A DNA stretch of 10,711 nt. Source: Curvibacter sp. GTDB taxonomy: Bacteria > Pseudomonadota > Gammaproteobacteria > Burkholderiales > Burkholderiaceae_C. The stretch's first letter is position 1. Each line of letters begins with the position of its first letter. The notes beneath the pieces were generated by a model. The model was given only the letters and a program-made list of their open reading frames with translations, ran no database searches and was not told where the DNA came from. Of the stretch, positions 1 through 6,923 are shown one piece after another. A program made the translations under genes and the position numbers. Where the stretch lies: the NCBI GenBank assembly GCA_003500955.1, contig DNQP01000035.1, positions 1 through 10,711 on the forward strand, given 5' to 3'.

Positions 1-1
1 C

Positions 2-652
2 GACACGCTGACCGGCCTGCCCAACCGCCTGGCCTTCAACGAGTTCCTGCCCGACGCCGTGCTGCGCAGCCTGGAAGCCCAGCACCCCGCGCCCGCACAG
101 CCCGACCTGAGCCGCTACGCCGGCGTCATCGTGCTCGGCGGCGCCACCGAGGCGTCCTATGTCTGGGAAGGCCATGCACAGCCCGCCCTCAACCACGCGG
201 CGGAACGCCTGACCGCCGCCCTGCCGCTGATGCAGCAGGCCCCGCAGCTGCGCCTGCTCTACACCGGCGGCGTGGGCGGCCTGCGCGGCGAGGCACTGAC
301 CGAAGCCGAGCGCGCGCGCCGCTTCTACGTCGGCCTGGGTCTGCCGCCGAAGCGTCTGCTGCTCGAAGACGCGGCGCGCACCACCCACGAAAACGCCGTG
401 CTCAGTGCGGCCCTGCCCGGCGTGGACCCGACCCGGCCCTGGTTGCTGCTGACCTCGGCCTGGCACATGCCGCGCGCCATGGCCACCTTCGAGAAGGCCG
501 GCTGGAACGTCACACCCTGGCCAGCCGACTACCGAGCGGGCCTGGAAACGCCCTGGACCGAATACTCCCTGGCCCAGGGCGCCGGCAAATGGCAGACGGC
601 GCTGCATGAACTGCTCGGGCTTTGGGTCTACCGGCTGACGGGGCGCGCCTGA
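2..652 (+). CDS. YdcF/ElyC/SanA-family (DUF218) envelope protein, 5' end outside the window
   Basis: The frame is open from the window edge, so the true start lies upstream; a GTG at 59 is possible but would begin inside the conserved 'LPDAVLRSLEAQHP' segment. The DUF218 fold is shown by the first strand 'GVIVLGG', a second glycine motif 'LLYTGG', 'TTHENA', and 'LLTSAWHMPRAMATFEKAG', followed by a 'WPADYR' segment. Members are usually about 200-260 residues, with one or two N-terminal membrane helices and the DUF218 domain placed at the envelope; some (ElyC, SanA) affect peptidoglycan or lipid-carrier metabolism and barrier function, but the reaction is not established. No membrane helix is visible here because the N terminus is missing. 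The first 15 or so visible residues resemble the start of a GGDEF domain instead of a YdcF N terminus, which is odd. Family assignment is confident; function is not. Confidence 0.85.
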   Translation, partial: DTLTGLPNRLAFNEFLPDAVLRSLEAQHPAPAQPDLSRYAGVIVLGGATEASYVWEGHAQPALNHAAERLTAALPLMQQAPQLRLLYTGGVGGLRGEALTEAERARRFYVGLGLPPKRLLLEDAARTTHENAVLSAALPGVDPTRPWLLLTSAWHMPRAMATFEKAGWNVTPWPADYRAGLETPWTEYSLAQGAGKWQTALHELLGLWVYRLTGRA

Positions 653-676
653 TACAGATTTGATACATCTCATCCC

Positions 677-682
677 TAGAAT
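677..682 (+). promoter_or_regulatory. Weak candidate -10 box (TAGAAT) for the small membrane protein gene
   Basis: TAGAAT lies 48 bp upstream of the ATG at 731 in a locally AT-rich patch and is followed by CGCGG. A TTGATA at 660-665 would be a good -35 but is only 11 bp away, so spacing is wrong, and no convincing -35 exists at 16-18 bp. A 6-bp perfect inverted repeat (ACCGGC/GCCGGT, 693-698 and 704-709) sits between this box and the gene. The gene may equally be read through from the YdcF gene 78 bp upstream. Confidence 0.3.
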
Positions 683-730
683 CGCGGCGTCGACCGGCAC
701 CCGGCCGGTGTTTGCAGAAAAGGGCATCCC

Positions 731-1201
731 ATGACTCCCCATCAAGGCTGGTGGATCCGCTACCCGCTGGTCATCGTCGTCATCCTGGTGCTGGGCGCAG
801 CGCTGGGTGAGCTGGTCTTCTTCCAGAAGACCGCCATCGGCGTGCTCAAGCTGAGCGCCTCGCATCTCGTGCGCTTCCTCGCCTACGGCAGTGCACTGGT
901 GCTGCTGTGGCTGTTGGCCCGACGCAGTGTGCAGGAGCTGCACGCGCGTGGCGGCTGGCAGCGGCCGGCCAGCCACTTCGTGCTGCCTCTCGCCGCGGTG
1001 ATCATCGTCCCCGCAGCGCATCCGGTGCTGCTGCTCTTGCTCGGCGGCCTGCTCGGTCCCGAACTGCGCAAGATCTACGACTGGCTCTTCATCCTGGGCA
1101 CGCTGGCGGCAGCGATCTGGCTGGTGCTGGCCCTCTACCAGCGCCTCGAAGCCCTGCTCGCGGCGCTGCGCAGCGAGGCCGGCACCGCCCGCACCGACTG
1201 A
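731..1201 (+). CDS. Small four-helix integral membrane protein, unknown function
   Basis: I do not recognise this family. The 156-residue product has four predicted membrane helices at about residues 11-31, 46-64, 83-107 and 116-136, with an Arg/His-rich loop (65-80) between helices 2 and 3 and a short polar C-terminal tail. By the positive-inside rule, the RR-containing loop at 64-72 and the C-terminal region probably face the cytoplasm. There is no signal-peptide cleavage motif, no Cys pair and no obvious catalytic or metal-binding cluster. The start is supported by an AAAAGGG stretch about 6 nt before the ATG. The gene lies 78 bp after the YdcF gene and 52 bp before the diguanylate cyclase on the same strand, so co-transcription is possible, but nothing ties its job to either. 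Base composition and codon use match the neighbours. Confidence 0.8.
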   Translation: MTPHQGWWIRYPLVIVVILVLGAALGELVFFQKTAIGVLKLSASHLVRFLAYGSALVLLWLLARRSVQELHARGGWQRPASHFVLPLAAVIIVPAAHPVLLLLLGGLLGPELRKIYDWLFILGTLAAAIWLVLALYQRLEALLAALRSEAGTARTD

Positions 1202-1227
1202 AGGGCCGGGGGCCGGCAGCCCGCCCC

Positions 1228-1233
1228 TATACT
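1228..1233 (+). promoter_or_regulatory. Candidate -10 box (TATACT) for the diguanylate cyclase gene
   Basis: TATACT is a near-consensus sigma-70 -10 hexamer 20 bp before the ATG at 1254, standing out in a GC-rich gap. It would place transcription start near 1240 and leave a leader of about 14 nt. There is no recognisable -35 at 16-18 bp; that position is GC-rich. The GGAG at 1235-1238 is a poor ribosome site because it lies about 15 nt from the start. Confidence 0.4.
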
Positions 1234-1253
1234 CGGAGCAGCGTGCCGCGCCC

Positions 1254-2861
1254 ATGTCCACGTCCCCCGAAGTCCTCCGCAAACGCACTGACGCCCTGGG
1301 CGCCAGCTGGCGTACTTTTGCGGCAGCACCGGGCACCGATCTGCTGGTGGAGTTTGCGGTGTCGATCTCCAGCTTCACCGAGTTCCTGCATGGCCAGGGC
1401 CTCTCGGGCCTGCACCAGATCTCGCGCAGCCTGGAGCAGCAGGTGCTGGCGCTGTTCGAGAACAACGCCGCCACGGAGATCGCACCAGGCACGCTGGCCG
1501 AGCTCGATGCACGGCTGCAAGAGCTGGCCCAACGGGTCGGTGATTACATCGAATCCCAGCACGAGCCGGTCGCCGAACGTCGCGCCCGCCCCGAGCAGCC
1601 CGCTGCGCTGGACGCCGGCCCGCGCCACCGGGTCTGGCTCTTCGGCAGCAGTGGTGCAAGCTGGCAGGCGCTGGCGCTGCAGCTGGGCTACTTCAACATC
1701 GACGCTGAATTCCACCAGGTCCGCAACCTGCCGCCGCAGACCGAGGAGCCGGCCATCGTGCTGCTCAATGCGGCCGGCCTGACCACCCAGCAGACCAGCG
1801 AGCAGATCGCCCTGCTGCGCGCGCGCTTCGCCGCCGCCACCCTGCTCGTCCATGAACTCGCGAACAACTTCGACAGCCAGCTGACTGCGCTCACGGCCGG
1901 CGCCGACTACTGCTTCCCTGCAGGCACGGCCCAGCCCCTGATCCTCGCGCGCCTGCTCGAGCTGTGCAGCGGCAAGCTCGAAGAGCCCTACCGCGCCCTG
2001 GTCGTCGAGGACTCGCTCACCGCCAGCAAGTCCATCGAGCGCACGCTGGCCATGTGCGGCATCGAGACCCAGGTGATCGCCCAGCCGCACGACGTGCTGG
2101 CGCGCCTGGCGCAGTTCCAGCCCGACCTCATCCTCATGGACATGTTCATGCCCGGGTGCACCGGCGTGGAGGCCGCGCGCGTGATCCGTCAGCACCCGGA
2201 GTTCCTCTCCATTCCCATCGTCTACCTCTCGGGCGATGCGAATGTGCCCATGCAGGTCGAGGCGCTGCGCCTGGGCGGCGACCACTTCCTCACCAAGCCC
2301 TACAACCCGGTCATCCTCAATGCCGTGGTGCAGAGCAAGATCGAGCGCTACCGCACCCTGCGCCGTGCCATGCAACGCGACAGCCTCACGGGGCTGTACA
2401 ACCACAGCACGTCCAAGGAAAAGCTGGCGGTCGCCTTGCGGCAGGCCCGCGCCGACGGCCGTCCGCTGGCCGTGGCCATGGTCGACATCGACCATTTCAA
2501 GAAGATCAACGACAGCTACGGCCACCCCATGGGCGACCAGGTGATCCGCAACCTCGGCTGGTTCCTGAGCCAGCGCCTGCGTCGCACCGACCTGATCGGC
2601 CGTTACGGGGGCGAGGAATTCCTCGTGGTGCTGCCCGGGGCCGATGCCCCCCAGGCCGTGGAGGTGCTGGACCGCATCCGGCGGGATTTCGGCCGCATCA
2701 AGCACCCCTGGCAGGAAACCTGGTGCACTGCCACGCTGTCGATCGGCGTGTCCAGGCTGCAGGACGGCAGCAGCGCCGAGACCCTGATCAACCAGGCCGA
2801 CGAAGCGCTCTACGCGGCCAAGCGCGGCGGGCGCGACCGGACCGTCACGGCGTTGACCTGA
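1254..2861 (+). CDS. Response-regulator diguanylate cyclase (Hpt-like/pseudo-receiver/REC/GGDEF)
   Basis: Predicted cytoplasmic enzyme making c-di-GMP from two GTP, under phosphorylation control. The protein has 535 residues. Residues ~25-100 are a helical, Hpt-like region with a possible but non-canonical His (H54, 'LHQISRSLE'). Residues ~126-238 look like a receiver fold whose phosphoacceptor position is Asn (N172 in 'IVLLNAAGL'), so this receiver is probably unable to accept phosphate. Residues ~247-365 are an intact receiver: acidic E252/D253, phosphoacceptor D296 ('LILMDMFMP'), S326 and K348 ('TKP'). Residues ~371-532 are GGDEF: 'DSLTGLYN' (376-383), metal ligand region D411/D413 ('VDIDHF') and signature GGEEF (452-456), which is catalytically competent. 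An RxxD inhibitory site (R443-D446) lies exactly five residues before GGEEF, so product inhibition is expected. The order recalls Caulobacter PleD (REC-REC-GGDEF) with an added N-terminal helical region. No partner histidine kinase is in the window. The 3' end overlaps the convergent CorC-type gene by 17 bp. Confidence 0.93.
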   Translation: MSTSPEVLRKRTDALGASWRTFAAAPGTDLLVEFAVSISSFTEFLHGQGLSGLHQISRSLEQQVLALFENNAATEIAPGTLAELDARLQELAQRVGDYIESQHEPVAERRARPEQPAALDAGPRHRVWLFGSSGASWQALALQLGYFNIDAEFHQVRNLPPQTEEPAIVLLNAAGLTTQQTSEQIALLRARFAAATLLVHELANNFDSQLTALTAGADYCFPAGTAQPLILARLLELCSGKLEEPYRALVVEDSLTASKSIERTLAMCGIETQVIAQPHDVLARLAQFQPDLILMDMFMPGCTGVEAARVIRQHPEFLSIPIVYLSGDANVPMQVEALRLGGDHFLTKPYNPVILNAVVQSKIERYRTLRRAMQRDSLTGLYNHSTSKEKLAVALRQARADGRPLAVAMVDIDHFKKINDSYGHPMGDQVIRNLGWFLSQRLRRTDLIGRYGGEEFLVVLPGADAPQAVEVLDRIRRDFGRIKHPWQETWCTATLSIGVSRLQDGSSAETLINQADEALYAAKRGGRDRTVTALT

Positions 2862-4149
2862 GCGGCACGGCCAGCACCTTGTCGATGCGCCGGCCGTCCA
2901 GATCCACCACCTCGAACTCCCAGCCTGCGCAGACGATCTTCTCACCCGTGCGCGGCAGGTGGCCGCTGACCGCCAGCAACAAGCCGGCCACGGTGTTGTA
3001 GCGGCCCTTCTCCTCGCCCGGCAGCTCGCGGATGTCGAGCCGGCTCTTGAGTTCGTCGACGGGGATGGTGCCATCGAGCAGCCAGGAACCATCGTCACGC
3101 TCCGTCGCCCAAGCGTCGATCTGGGCCACGGGTTGCAGTTCGCCGGTGATGGCTTCCAGCAGATCGCCCGGCGTCAGCAGGCCCTGCACCACGCCGTATT
3201 CGTCGACCACGAAGACCATGCGCCCCGACCGCTCACGGAACTGCTCCAGCAGCTCCATGCCCGAGAGCGTCTCGGGCACGAAGACCGCCGGCAGCACGTG
3301 GGCCTCGATGCTGCCCTCCGCGTCCGTGCCCAGGCCCAACAGCTGGCCCACGCTGATCAGGCCCAGCACCTCGTCGAGCGAGCCGCGGCAGACCGGGTAC
3401 CAGGAGTGGGCGCCGGCCTGTCCGGCCCGGCCCACATGCTGCAGGCAATGCGCCACCGTCAGCGAGGCATCGAGCCAGTCGATGTCGGCGCGCGGCACCA
3501 TCAGCGAGGTCAGCGGCCGGTCGTCGAGGCGGAACACATTGCGCACCATCTGGTGCTCCTGATGTTCGATCACCCCCGCGTCCACACCCTCTTCCAGACT
3601 GTGGCGGATCTCCTCCTCGGTCATCGGGCGCTCCACATCGGTCGGGATGCGCAGCAGCGTGAGCACGCCCTGAGTGGTGGCCGAGAGCAGCTTGACGAAG
3701 GGCTTGGCTGCGCTGGCCAGCCAGGCCATGGGCCGCGACATCCAGCGCGCCACGGGCTCCGGGTAGAGCTGGCCGATGCGCTTGGGCACGAGCTCGCCGA
3801 AGATGATGGTGATGAAGGTGATGATGGTCACCACCAGGGCCGTGGCCGTGATGGCGGCCGCGCCTTCGCTCAGGCCCAGGTGCATGCCCAGCAGCCAGTC
3901 GGCCAGGTCATCGCTGAAGGCCGCTTCGCCCACGATGCCGTTGAGCACGCCGATGGAAGTGATGCCGACCTGGATGGTCGAGAGGAACTGGTTGGGCTTG
4001 TCCATCAGTTCCAGCGCCTTCTGTGCGCCGCCGTCGCCGCCTTCGGCCATGGCCAGCAGACGCGACTTGCGGCTGGCGGCCAGGGCCAGCTCGGACATGG
4101 CAAACAGGCCGTTGAGAACGATGAGCAGCGCGATCAGCAGGAAATCCAT
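2845..4149 (-). CDS. CorC/HlyC-family CNNM transporter (DUF21 + CBS pair + CorC_HlyC)
   Basis: 434-residue inner-membrane protein of the UPF0053 family. The domain order is complete: a DUF21/CNNM membrane domain (~1-170) with helices near 2-20, 58-75, 98-118 and 140-158 and the conserved 'MSELAL' (18-23), 'STIQVGIT' (57-64) and 'GELVPKRI' (118-125); a CBS pair (~210-335) starting after 'MVPR' (217-220); and a C-terminal CorC_HlyC domain (~345-430) containing 'GRYNTVAGLLL' and 'GWEFEVVDLDG'. Relatives are implicated in Mg2+/Co2+ export or resistance, and the YtfL/PaeA branch in polyamine export; the substrate here cannot be told from sequence. 'Hemolysin' names for this family are historical. 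The frame runs 79 codons further upstream to 4386, but that part overlaps the kinase gene and is Arg/Pro-rich, so ATG at 4149 directly before the first membrane helix is the start. The ribosome site is weak. It lies 67 bp downstream of the kinase on the same strand and may share its transcript. Confidence 0.92.
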   Translation of the reverse strand: MDFLLIALLIVLNGLFAMSELALAASRKSRLLAMAEGGDGGAQKALELMDKPNQFLSTIQVGITSIGVLNGIVGEAAFSDDLADWLLGMHLGLSEGAAAITATALVVTIITFITIIFGELVPKRIGQLYPEPVARWMSRPMAWLASAAKPFVKLLSATTQGVLTLLRIPTDVERPMTEEEIRHSLEEGVDAGVIEHQEHQMVRNVFRLDDRPLTSLMVPRADIDWLDASLTVAHCLQHVGRAGQAGAHSWYPVCRGSLDEVLGLISVGQLLGLGTDAEGSIEAHVLPAVFVPETLSGMELLEQFRERSGRMVFVVDEYGVVQGLLTPGDLLEAITGELQPVAQIDAWATERDDGSWLLDGTIPVDELKSRLDIRELPGEEKGRYNTVAGLLLAVSGHLPRTGEKIVCAGWEFEVVDLDGRRIDKVLAVPLRSTP

Positions 4150-4171
4150 GAAACCCGGAACACAGTGGAGA

Positions 4172-4190
4172 TCAGGGGACTGTACCCTGA
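4172..4190 (-). promoter_or_regulatory. Perfect inverted repeat (TCAGGG-N7-CCCTGA) upstream of the CorC-type gene
   Basis: A perfect 6-bp inverted repeat with a 7-nt spacer lies in the 67-bp gap between the kinase stop and the transporter start. Read on the - strand, its spacer holds TACAGT, a plausible -10 hexamer, so the repeat could be an operator over a local promoter or a small hairpin in a kinase-corC transcript. No -35 is evident. Confidence 0.35.
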
Positions 4191-4216
4191 GCGCCGGTGC
4201 ACGGTCGCCATGCCCC

Positions 4217-6817
4217 TCAGGGCTGGCCCGGCACCGTGTCCGACCAGCCCTTGCCGGCGCTCTCGGTGCCGGCCGGCACCGTGGCCTCCCAGGCCGGCTT
4301 GGGCAGCGTCGCCGCGCAGTCGCGCAGCGCCTGGGCCAGCTCGGCACCGCTGGCGTAGCGCTGCTCGGGCGCCTTGGCGAGCGCACGCGCGAGGAGGGTC
4401 ACCAGGCAGGGCGGCAGGTCCGCGCGCACGCTGAGGATGTCCAGCGGCGCCTCGTTGGCGATGCGGTACATGAGCTGGGCCATGGAATCGCCCTCGAAAG
4501 GCAGGCGCCCGCTGGCCAGCTGGTAGAGCATCACACCCAGCGAGAACAGATCGGAGCGGCCGTCGACCTTGTGGCCGGCCAGCTGCTCGGGTGACATGTA
4601 GGACGGTGTGCCCAGCACCATGCCGGTCTTGGTCTTGCTGGCATCGGTCAGGCGTGCGATGCCGAAGTCGGCCACCTTGACGGTGTCGCTCTTCGGGTCG
4701 TACATGATGTTGCCGGGCTTGATATCGCGGTGCACCACGTTCTGCCGGTGCGCGTAGTCCAGCGCGTCGGCCACACGCGCCACGATGCTCATGACCACCG
4801 GCAGCGGCAACAACGCGCCGGGCTTCACATAGGGCACGAGATCGCGGCCCTTGAGGAACTCCATGGCGATGTAGGCCAGGTCGTGTTCCTCGCCCGCGTC
4901 GTACATGGTCACGATGTTGGGGTGGTTCAGCCGCCCGGCCGACTCGGCCTCGGCAAAGAAACGCTGCTTGACCTCGGCCAGGATGTCGAGGTCGAACTCC
5001 TGCGCCAGCGCCAGCGTCTTGATCGCCACCTGGCGGCCGATCTTGGGGTCGCGCCCCAGGTAGACCGTGCCCATGGCGCCCTTGCCCAGCTCCTTCTCCA
5101 CCTCGTAGCGGCCCAGCATGGGCTTGGCCACGCCGGGCCGGTCGAGCACCAGGGTGCTGTCGTTGCCGCGCGCGCTGCCGCCCAGGATCACGGTCTCGGC
5201 CATGGCCTTGTTCTGCGCCAGCCGTTGCTCCAGGTCGCGGAACTTGCGGTTGTAGTCGGCGATGTAGCGGAACACCGACTCGGCCTTGTTGAACTGGCGC
5301 TTGCGCTCGAAGTCCAGGCCCAGGTTGTACATGAGCTCCATGAGCGCATCGTCCATGGGCACCTTGCGGAATTTCTCGAAGGCCATGTCCAGCGCGCCCT
5401 GTCCCTGGAAGGCCAGGCCCAGCATGCGGTTGCTCTCGGCCGACTCGGCCTGCGACTTCTCCTGGCGCTCCTCGGTCACGAGGAAGCGCTTGGTGGTCAG
5501 CAATAGATGGCCCACCAGCAGCAAAGTCACGGGCAGCATCAGCGGCAGCCACAGCGCCTGCGTGCTCATCAGGATGAAGTGCGCGCCGACCAGCAGCACG
5601 AAGAGCCCGCCCGTGACCAGCGCTCCGTGCGCCGCGCGCAGGCGCGGCAGCAGCAGGATCAGGTAGAGCGCCACGGCTGCGAAGATGGCCAGCTCCGCCA
5701 GCGTGGCCCAGGACGGCGAGACGAAGTAGTGACCCTGCAGGAGGCTGGAGACCGTGTGCGCCAGCGTCACCACCGAAGGCATGCTCGACGACACAGGCGT
5801 GACCTGCAGCGTGCCCACGCCGGCGGCCGAGGCGCCGATGAGCACGATCTTGTCCTTGTACTTGGCGGCCGGGATCTTGCCGCTGAGCACGTCATAGAAG
5901 GAGTCGACCGGGAAAGCCGGCCTGCCCTGGCTGTCCGGGTAGAAATAGCTCTGCATGCGCAGGCTGGCATCGGTGGTGATGCCCTGCTTGCCCAGCTGAA
6001 CGCCGCCGGCCTGGACACGGATGTCGCCCACGTCCAGGTTGAGGCTGCGTGCGGCCAGCATCAGCGAGAGCGAGGGATAGAGCTCGCCGTGGTAGTCCAT
6101 GGCCAGCGGCTCGCTGCGCACCGCGCCGTCGACATCGCGCGAGAAATTGAGATGGCCCAGGGCCAGTGCCTGTCGACCCAGGACGGGGATGGGCATGAGC
6201 ACACCTTGCGAAAGGTCGGGCTGCAAGCCCGCGCCCACCTGCGCGCCGCCGCCCAGGCGGTTGCGCTGCACGAAGTCGGGCAGCGGCTGGTCGGGCTTGC
6301 CCTGGGGTTCGCCGGGCTCGAAGTACAGGGCCAGCAGCACATTGCGGGCCTTGGCCAGGCTGTCGGCCAGCTTGCGGTCGTTGTCCAGGTTCTGCGTGGC
6401 CTCGTCGAGCAGGGCGTCCAGGCGGTCCAGCTCGGCCCCCTTGACGCTGCGGCGCAGGCCGGAGTCGTCGAGCCAGGCGCGGACCCGGCGGATATAGTCC
6501 AGCCCCGCATCCACCTGCGGCTCGGAGAACAGCACCGTGTGGCCGATGACCTTGGGCTGCCCGGCGGCCAGCGTGTCGATCATGCGGGCATGGATCTCGC
6601 GCGGCCAGGGCCAGCGGCCCAGGTTGGCGATGCTGGTGTCGTCGATGGCGATGATGGCGATCTTGTCGCTGGGGGCATGGGCCGTGGTTCGCACGCCCAG
6701 GTCGTAGGCCTTGCGCTCCAGGCTCTGCATCAGGTCGCTGCCCGCGGCCAGCAGGAGCACCACGGCCACGGCCAGGCCCACCAGCCAGTCCTTCTGCCAC
6801 CACGCGATTCGTTTCAT
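4217..6817 (-). CDS. CHASE2-domain membrane Ser/Thr protein kinase
   Basis: Predicted receptor kinase of 866 residues. A helix (~11-28) leads into a long periplasmic CHASE2 sensor (~35-335, with 'IAIIAIDD' and 'DKIVLIGASAAGVGT' as its usual markers). Three closely spaced helices follow (~370-390, 398-416, 422-442), then a cytoplasmic linker with two TPR-like repeats (~465-530), then a Hanks-type kinase domain (~570-835). Kinase residues are intact: Gly loop 'GKGAMGTV' (578-585), ATP lysine K600, helix-C E623, 'HRDIKPGN' with D698 and N703, 'DFG' D717, and 'GTPSYMSPE' (736-744). It should phosphorylate proteins on Ser/Thr in response to an unknown periplasmic signal; CHASE2 ligands are poorly known. 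A 30-residue C-terminal tail carries two WxxTVP motifs. ATG at 6817 is preferred because GGGGA lies 6 nt upstream; the in-frame ATG at 6823 would add two residues. The gene is divergent from apaH and probably leads a two-gene unit with the transporter. No PP2C phosphatase or FHA partner is in the window. Confidence 0.94.
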   Translation of the reverse strand: MKRIAWWQKDWLVGLAVAVVLLLAAGSDLMQSLERKAYDLGVRTTAHAPSDKIAIIAIDDTSIANLGRWPWPREIHARMIDTLAAGQPKVIGHTVLFSEPQVDAGLDYIRRVRAWLDDSGLRRSVKGAELDRLDALLDEATQNLDNDRKLADSLAKARNVLLALYFEPGEPQGKPDQPLPDFVQRNRLGGGAQVGAGLQPDLSQGVLMPIPVLGRQALALGHLNFSRDVDGAVRSEPLAMDYHGELYPSLSLMLAARSLNLDVGDIRVQAGGVQLGKQGITTDASLRMQSYFYPDSQGRPAFPVDSFYDVLSGKIPAAKYKDKIVLIGASAAGVGTLQVTPVSSSMPSVVTLAHTVSSLLQGHYFVSPSWATLAELAIFAAVALYLILLLPRLRAAHGALVTGGLFVLLVGAHFILMSTQALWLPLMLPVTLLLVGHLLLTTKRFLVTEERQEKSQAESAESNRMLGLAFQGQGALDMAFEKFRKVPMDDALMELMYNLGLDFERKRQFNKAESVFRYIADYNRKFRDLEQRLAQNKAMAETVILGGSARGNDSTLVLDRPGVAKPMLGRYEVEKELGKGAMGTVYLGRDPKIGRQVAIKTLALAQEFDLDILAEVKQRFFAEAESAGRLNHPNIVTMYDAGEEHDLAYIAMEFLKGRDLVPYVKPGALLPLPVVMSIVARVADALDYAHRQNVVHRDIKPGNIMYDPKSDTVKVADFGIARLTDASKTKTGMVLGTPSYMSPEQLAGHKVDGRSDLFSLGVMLYQLASGRLPFEGDSMAQLMYRIANEAPLDILSVRADLPPCLVTLLARALAKAPEQRYASGAELAQALRDCAATLPKPAWEATVPAGTESAGKGWSDTVPGQP

Positions 6818-6840
6818 TGTCATCCCCGGGTCTGCGCCGC

Positions 6841-6869
6841 CGGCCAGTCTAATGCAGAGCACGGCCAGT
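6841..6869. repeat. Direct repeat CGGCCAGT, two copies 21 bp apart
   Basis: Identical 8-mers start at 6841 and 6862, an exact two-turn spacing on B-DNA, inside the kinase/apaH divergent promoter gap. Same-face spacing of this kind is typical of cooperative regulator binding, but GC-rich 8-mers can recur by chance. Confidence 0.4.
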
Positions 6870-6874
6870 GCCCA
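6846..6874 (-). promoter_or_regulatory. Candidate sigma-70 promoter for the CHASE2 kinase
   Basis: On the - strand TGGGCA (6874-6869) and TAGACT (6851-6846) are separated by exactly 17 bp; each matches four of six consensus positions. Transcription would start near 6839, giving a leader of about 22 nt. The -35 lies inside an inverted repeat (6868-6884), and both elements overlap copies of a CGGCCAGT direct repeat. Confidence 0.4.
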
Positions 6875-6884
6875 GCACGGGCAC
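6868..6884. promoter_or_regulatory. Perfect inverted repeat GTGCCC-N5-GGGCAC between the kinase and apaH
   Basis: A perfect 6-bp inverted repeat with spacer AGCAC. It covers the proposed kinase -35 and ends 7 bp before the proposed apaH extended -10, so a dimeric regulator bound here could affect both divergent genes. The regulator is unknown. Confidence 0.4.
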
Positions 6885-6890
6885 ACGGAA

Positions 6891-6899
6891 TGCGAGAAT
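6891..6899 (+). promoter_or_regulatory. Candidate extended -10 (TGCGAGAAT) for apaH
   Basis: TGC precedes GAGAAT in the extended -10 arrangement, 24 bp before the apaH ATG, predicting a leader of about 18 nt. No -35 is recognisable, which is tolerable for an extended -10. The following CGC resembles the context of the TAGAAT box at 677-682. Confidence 0.35.
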
Positions 6900-6923
6900 C
6901 GCTGTCACTCCCCTGAGACACCC

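Noticed and set aside
660..682. TTGATA/TAGAAT as a full sigma-70 promoter
   Set aside because: The spacer is only 11 bp, too short; only the -10 part was kept, at low confidence.
1227..3098. A 623-codon open frame on the - strand over the cyclase and transporter 3' ends
   Set aside because: It is an antisense shadow produced by GC-rich third positions; it shows no known domain, and the cyclase on the + strand has full motif support.
4150..4386. An in-frame 79-codon upstream extension of the CorC-type protein
   Set aside because: It overlaps the kinase coding region, is Arg/Pro-rich and out of character with the family, whose members start just before the first membrane helix.
2959..4434. 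A 491-codon + strand frame opposite the transporter
   Set aside because: Low-complexity His/Gln/Arg-rich translation typical of the reverse complement of a GC-rich gene.
5507..6916. A 469-codon + strand frame opposite the CHASE2 kinase
   Set aside because: Same shadow signature; the kinase has complete catalytic motifs on the - strand.
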